Source of the DNA: Rosa chinensis
Lineage: Eukaryota; Streptophyta; Magnoliopsida; Rosales; Rosaceae
Direction: 5' to 3'
Length of the DNA: 64,000 nucleotides
Assembly (NCBI RefSeq): GCF_002994745.2
Contig: NC_037089.1
Span: 2,231,001 to 2,295,000, forward strand
In this document: piece by piece, positions 58,899 through 64,000 of the stretch
How positions within the stretch are numbered: position 1 is the stretch's first letter
Layout: every line of letters starts with the position of its first letter
Notes under the pieces: model-generated
Told to the model about the DNA's origin: nothing
Seen by the model: only the letters and a program-made list of their open reading frames with translations
Databases searched by the model: none
Translations under genes and position numbers: made by a program

Positions 58899-61800
58899 AT
58901 CAAGTAAGTATATTGAAACTACATTAATTAATTATTTGAACTCTAAACCCTAACCCTTGCTCCAAGTTTTTATATTTTAATTACTACACAGATATATAAA
59001 AGATTCCTGATTTTCTAGTCTTGGAAATTGGAAGAGGACTAATATTTTAGCTTCTCTTTGTCCAAGACCACAAAAGAAGGACAGAATTAACGAATGGTTT
59101 GTCCACTAATTGATCATATCGAAACAATTAATTTGTTCTCTTTGAAGCAACAAAAAGAACATCCCTAGCTAGGGTGACAAACTCTTTCACCAAAAAGAAA
59201 GTTATATTAATTTTTCTCTCTAGCTCTTTGTCTTGTAACACAAATGTATTTCTTTAAAACTACATTTCTTAGAGGCTAACATTAATTGTGATAATTCAGG
59301 ATTTAATACGTGGGATTATGTATTGCAGGTCGTGGTAGATTCATGGAGAACTGAATCGTCATGAGAGGATGTCGATCAAGCGAGCCTCCACTTCTTTTCT
59401 TTTCTCTTTTCTTCCTCCACAATCTTTCTTGTTTAATTTAATTGACTGGTATTGAAGCTGATTTGTATGCCTGGCTGTGAGATTATTGTACACCATTTGT
59501 TTTTAAATTATGAGAAGATTGTTATTATTCCATCTCGAATATGTGTTTTATCTCGATCAATGAAGCAATCAAAGATGCTTTGGTCTTATCTTATGTCGTA
59601 GTCCAAACATTTTTTCAATTTACGTTTGTGAGAGTGAATCTGTGAAAGACTGAAAGGCTAGCTGAAAGCCTCTGCGTACCACCAGAAAGTGAGAAAAATC
59701 TTTCTGTATAAAGCAAACGAAAGAGATGCATGGAAAAAAAAAAAAAAAAATTCTGGTCATATGATGCTTGGAGCCTTGGAAAATTGAGGCATTTACTTTT
59801 ATCTATTTGTTTATTCTTTTAGAAAAGAAGAAGAAAAGTTGGCCCCCCATTCTCTCCGAGTCTCTGCCATTGGCCATGTTTTGATTGACAGCAGTGGACA
59901 GAGATACAATTGTTTTCTTTAAAAAAAAAAAAGAGGGGAAGGAAAATGTGTTCTTTGTTATTTTGTTTTGTTTTTGTTTCTGAAGGAAAACGTATAGTTG
60001 AACGGACTGTAAATAGATCGAATCACCAGGAAAAGCGAGAGGAAGACTAAGATGCTAAGTTAATTTGGAGTTTTTGAGTTTAGAAACCGCAATAGAGTAA
60101 TTAACTATACCGTTATGCACTTAGCTAGTCCAAAATTAAGAAGAATATATTGTGTGCCAATTAGTGAGATATACAACAGCCGCAAGTTAACCCGGCTAGC
60201 TAGCATACAGATCTATCTTCAATTTAAGCCGGATGACAGGATAAAAGCAAATAGGGTAATTAAGGAACACATATAAGAAGGTGCTTTTATCTTTATGTGT
60301 CAATATTGAGGTTATGATTGGGGAGAGAAACATGTAAGATGGTTTCATTGATTTGGTTTCCAATGGGCTTAGGAATCCAACCTTTTCAGTTTTGTGTATC
60401 GATCAGTGCACACTGTTATTCTTTACAACATGGGCAGTAAAAAGAGCTATGACCTGCATAACTTTTAGAGTCTTAGAGACAAGGTGGACACCACTTTATA
60501 TGATCAGTGATTAATTTACATCTTTTTTCCTTTTTCTTTTTTTTGGGAAATTTTTTGTGATTTACATCTACATATATGTTAATTTACCTTGATGGATTGT
60601 CAACCAAAGAAGAAATTGACAAGTGCATACCAGAGTACTCCTATAGCTAGATAAACCAAAATATCAAATTATGGACAATGGGAAAATTGCCAAGAGTTGG
60701 AGAGGTACCCCAGCTGGGATTAAAGCAAGAAGGGGACCATTCTTAACCTATTGCACATGGCTACATGAACATGGTTCGTCTCTTATCCCAAATAAGATTT
60801 GAGAAAAATCTAGCTCGTCGTGTCGTGTGTGTTGATAGGTTCCTCTAGCTGTATCAATGAAACCCAGAAATTGCTTTGTTTTGTACCAGACACTATGATA
60901 TTCTCCACGACACTATTCAAATGTAATAAGGTCTTTTTTGTTTGTTATTCTAATTTGTTATCATCACATATTGATTGAAGATTGGACATACCTAAATTTA
61001 TAGGGACTGACACTAAAATTCATTAATTATTACTGGATTTAGTAGAGCAGGCTTTTCACTAAGTAGGGCATAGAAGTGATTTTTTTTTTTATCCAAAGGC
61101 TGTCATGGGCTTGATCTGTTGACTTCAGTGAAGCACACCCCTCAGTTCCATTGCAGACCGTTATCAATGTGCTTCTTGGCTTGAAATCTCCCAACACGTA
61201 CACAATCACTTTTCTTTTTTCTTTTTTTGAGGTAACACAATCACTTTTTATCGGACTGGATCGGAGTATGGTATATTACCATGATGAGCTTTTTGATTGA
61301 CGTTCAATAAGGTAAGCTTTTTTATTGACATTTATTAAGGTAATCCAGGAAACATGATTATTAATTATTGATGACAAAAGACCACACTGTTTATCAGTAC
61401 TTGAGATAGTTGCAGACTGTTAAGATGAATGGTGAGAAGGAGACTCAACATAAAGAGAAGGAGAAGGAGAAGGAGACTGTACCTAGTGGTAGCTCAAGTC
61501 CACGTATTGATGACTTCATCAACACCGTTGCAGCTTGCTCTTTCACACGAGATGCATGACTTAACTGTTGCATGTGCATTTGATCCTGACCGCTACATGA
61601 TGTCCAAGTGTCATGATCTCCTTCTCTGCTTTGAAGCTTCCAGAATAATTAGTTATAATTAGTTTGCTAATTACGTTTGTTAATTCTGTTTTACTTGAGT
61701 AGTATAAATAAGCTAGCGTCTGGTCCTTTTGAGAGGTTGAGATCATTTTTGTACAATTACTCATATATCAAATACCAGTTGCTTCTCTCAGTTCTCTTTT

Positions 61801-62047
61801 TTCAGAGCTTCGTCTTCTTCAGGTTAGGATTTACTACTTTACCATTGTTGCTTTGCTTCAAACTTATATGATGATGCAATGGATTTTAGCATTCATGTCA
61901 CACATTGTTCTCAATGCTATCGAATACTACCATTTAGATACCCACAGAAAAATGAGGATAACCAAGCTAACCTAATTTGAATTCAAGCTAATATTGAACT
62001 GGATTACTTCTTGTAATCTACAAAGAAAATGAAATTGAAACCTGATC
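58899..62047. other. 3' region of the HyPRP gene and gene-free spacer
   Basis: The probable 3' UTR with its intron ends near 59600. After that I see A/T-rich spacer with homopolymer runs. An imperfect ~33-bp tandem duplication (GAGCTTTTTGATTGAC...) lies at 61287-61345. A 44-codon frame from 61424 (MNGEKETQHKEKEK...) is Lys/Glu-rich and unrecognised, probably not a gene. Confidence 0.45.
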
Positions 62048-62067
62048 TTGTTTGGCTCCAAAACCAA

Positions 62068-62396
62068 TCTGGGTGCAAACTGTCTCTTTTAAATGCGCGA
62101 GCGTGCCACCACCATGTGGTGTAGTCGTCGGAGCGTCCTTTGATCTGACTTCTAAACCAAACGTTGTGGACGAGGAGAGCACCAACCTCGTCACCAGGTT
62201 CTTTTCTATGCCTTCCAGAAAAGAACTTCTGCCTTACGGATAAGGACTTGTGGTGTGATCTCTTGCATCATCGAGTCGATACTTAGTGTTGTAGACTAAG
62301 TAGAGCAATCACCGGGAAGTAGGAGAAAGCACGGGTTTGCTAAAGTGTGACTTTAGCTTCGCTGGGTTGCGAGGGCGTTACCCTTGCTTCGCTGGT
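62068..62396 (-). repeat. Gypsy-LTR-like fragment related to the solo LTR
   Basis: Matches the reverse complement of 44700-45015 over long stretches (for example CAAACTGTCTCTTTT, GTGGACGAGGAGAGCACCAA, ACTTAGTGTTGTAGACTAAG). Divergence is clear and similarity stops near 62396. The full boundaries are unknown. Confidence 0.75.
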
Positions 62397-62397
62397 T

Positions 62398-62579
62398 TCA
62401 ACTACGTTGAAGGTTGTTCAGGGGAGGCTTTGATAATCTGTGCTATTAGTTGATTGAAGAGTTGTGTCTTGTGTCTTGTTCGACGGTTCCAACTAGGTTG
62501 AAGGTTGTTCAGGGGAGGCTTTGATAATCTGTGCTATTAGTTGATTGAAGAGTTGTGTCTTGTGTCTTGTTCGACGGTT
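62398..62579. repeat. 91-bp tandem duplication
   Basis: Two nearly identical units (62398-62488 and 62489-62579), each containing GGTTGTTCAGGGGAGGCTTT and ending in TTGTTCGACGGTT. It directly follows the LTR-like fragment. Confidence 0.9.
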
Positions 62580-62599
62580 CCTTGCCATAGAATGATTAT

Positions 62600-63512
62600 T
62601 GATTGAAGACTCCTAATTGGTCTCTGCTACTCGAATCCTCTAAGGGCTCGTTTTCCTTATGGACTCCGGAATGGGCGAAGCTATAACTCAAACCCAAGTA
62701 GACTTATTTTTGAACCGCAAGTATCAGCCCGCTATGCTGGATCCTCTTAAAGGATATTGCCAAAAATGCTTTTGGGCTCAAATAGAGCTACTGAAACTAC
62801 AAAGAAAAGTAAAAGTCCCATTTGAGTGTTGAATAATCTTACTAGCTACTTTGTGCGGGTGATTCGTCACTACGCTAATTGCAGACAGATTAGTGAAGAC
62901 ATAAATGCGAGGATATGGGAAATAATTTTTGATCGGCAAGAAACTGGTTTTACTTATCTTAAATACGTACTACTTGTTTTAGAGTCAACATGCCCAAAAA
63001 CTTTCATATAGAAAACTCATTTCAAACATCTTGGACACTGGGACCAGGCGGATATATAAGTTATTTAGAGACCTACTTGCATATATTGCACAAAACATCA
63101 GCATAACCAAAAACCAGAAAACAATTACTCCCTTTAAATAATACACAAGTACACAACCAAAGTGAAAGGCAAACAGCAAATTGTAAAGAAGTTGATGTTT
63201 GTAGGAAGCAAGCAATGTATTTAGTTGATGATTCGATTCCACATAACTAGTTTAACTACACAATAGACCAACAAGTAAATAGTTGTTTAACAGGCCTAGC
63301 TAGTTCGAAACTACTGCTAGTTTAGATAGAGCTAGCTTGTAGGAAGTATCCTGCTGCTGTGAAAAGATAAGCTTAGACGTGCTCAATAGGGTTAAACACA
63401 AAAGTCATCTTTTCTAATTTGTGGAAACCAAAGCATTTGGTCAATGACACGACTGAACAAATATAACTGTCTAAGAGGCCTAGTTCCAGCCTAAACACAA
63501 CTAGGAGCTATA
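62600..63512. other. Featureless spacer
   Basis: No gene, RNA gene or terminal repeat recognised. It may contain further, unrelated parts of the LTR element at 62068. Confidence 0.35.
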
Positions 63513-63639
63513 GATCCTATCTAGAGTGGAGTTTCGTTTTGAAATTAAAGTGCGGATTTAAAGTTTAGGGTCACTTTTCGGCCCTAAACTCTAAATCCGC
63601 ACTTTAATTTCAAAGCAGAGCTCCACTCTAGATAAGATC
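63513..63639. repeat. 58-bp inverted repeat (hairpin) with 11-nt loop
   Basis: Arms 63513-63570 and 63582-63639 pair at about 50 of 58 positions, including a run through AAATTAAAGTGCGGATTT. Likely a small MITE or part of one. It is followed by a (TG)n tract. Confidence 0.88.

Positions 63640-63642
<3 letters not shown>

Positions 63643-63682
<40 letters not shown>
63643..63682. repeat. (TG)n microsatellite
   Basis: About 20 uninterrupted TG units. Confidence 0.95.
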
Positions 63683-63684
<2 letters not shown>

Positions 63685-64000
63685 AGTCCTTCTCAGGTAA
63701 GGATATCCTTACCTTAGCTAAGGAACGGATTTCCATATTTTGGCCACTTTTTGATCACATATTCACATCTTAACTGTTCAGTTTTTAAGCCCTAATGTAT
63801 CGATCACTTAGGCAAATTTTCAGCTAAATTGATGATCGTTAAGGTATTGATCTCGATCAAATCAGTGAACGAACCAAATCTGTCCAACTGGAACCGTTCA
63901 TGTTCATAATTATAAATTACAGTTTTGAATGCCTTAATGATTATCAATTTGGTTGAAAATTTGCAGAGATGATCTATGTATTAGGACCCAAAAATTGAAC
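63683..64000. other. Possible dispersed repeat cut by the window edge
   Basis: Starts with a perfect 20-bp palindrome, AGGTAAGGATATCCTTACCT (63695-63714), then AT-rich sequence to the end with no ORF. It looks like the terminal part of a MITE or other dispersed repeat, but the other end is outside the window. Confidence 0.35.

Noticed and set aside
61424..61558. 44-codon frame starting MNGEKETQHK
   Set aside because: Short, Lys/Glu-rich, unrecognised, and no exon that would continue it was found.

Overview
The window is nuclear DNA of a flowering plant. It is AT-rich, its genes have many GT-AG introns, and it carries plant-specific families: GT47 glycosyltransferases, a hybrid proline-rich protein, an F-box/LRR protein, and LTR elements primed by initiator Met-tRNA. 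Gene and repeat content would fit a rosid, perhaps Rosaceae, but that is only an impression. No whole-sequence search was possible.

Gene-bearing part (1-33 kb). Two tandem exostosin-type GT47 glycosyltransferase genes come first (3' part of one at 67-1195, a complete four-exon copy at 7595-9959). They share intron phases and clearly arose by duplication. Next are a 16-exon NAA35/MAK10 gene (NatC N-acetyltransferase auxiliary subunit, 11508-17651), a 15-exon ANTH/AP180-type clathrin assembly gene (23202-27170), a three-exon BSD-domain gene with a GC-AG intron (28663-30584) and, convergent to it, a two-exon F-box/LRR gene on the minus strand (31333-32709). The spaces between them hold small insertions that can be delimited by their target-site duplications: 5'-truncated LINE ends, a LINE-derived retroposon landed in a GTT microsatellite, a tail-only poly(A) insertion, a Mutator-like MITE and a 0.95-kb non-autonomous hAT element.

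Transposon-rich part (33.9-55 kb). In order: a complete but stop-riddled Ty1/copia element on the minus strand (33936-40848, LTRs differing at 2 of 218 bases); a large fold-back/Mutator-like element (about 41105-47040) whose arms carry dozens of degenerate AAAGCTACTG-type repeats in switching orientation and which is split by a 1417-bp solo LTR (43623-45039, TSD GTTGT); a TRIM-type miniature LTR element (TSD CATGC) with a 3158-bp hAT transposon inserted in its second LTR (TSD GATGGAGT); and a small Ty3/gypsy derivative (52671-54980), one of whose LTRs has itself been hit by a repeat-bearing insertion.

Distal part (55-64 kb). A tRNA-derived SINE, one intact intronless-CDS gene for a secreted hybrid proline-rich protein with an eight-cysteine domain (57963-58898), a gypsy-LTR-like fragment with a 91-bp tandem duplication, and a long near-perfect hairpin followed by a (TG)n tract at the right edge.

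The genes do not form a pathway. They are independent housekeeping or cell-wall genes. The most unusual structure is the fold-back element with its polarity-switching repeat arrays. The clearest history is the layered nesting between 41 and 55 kb.
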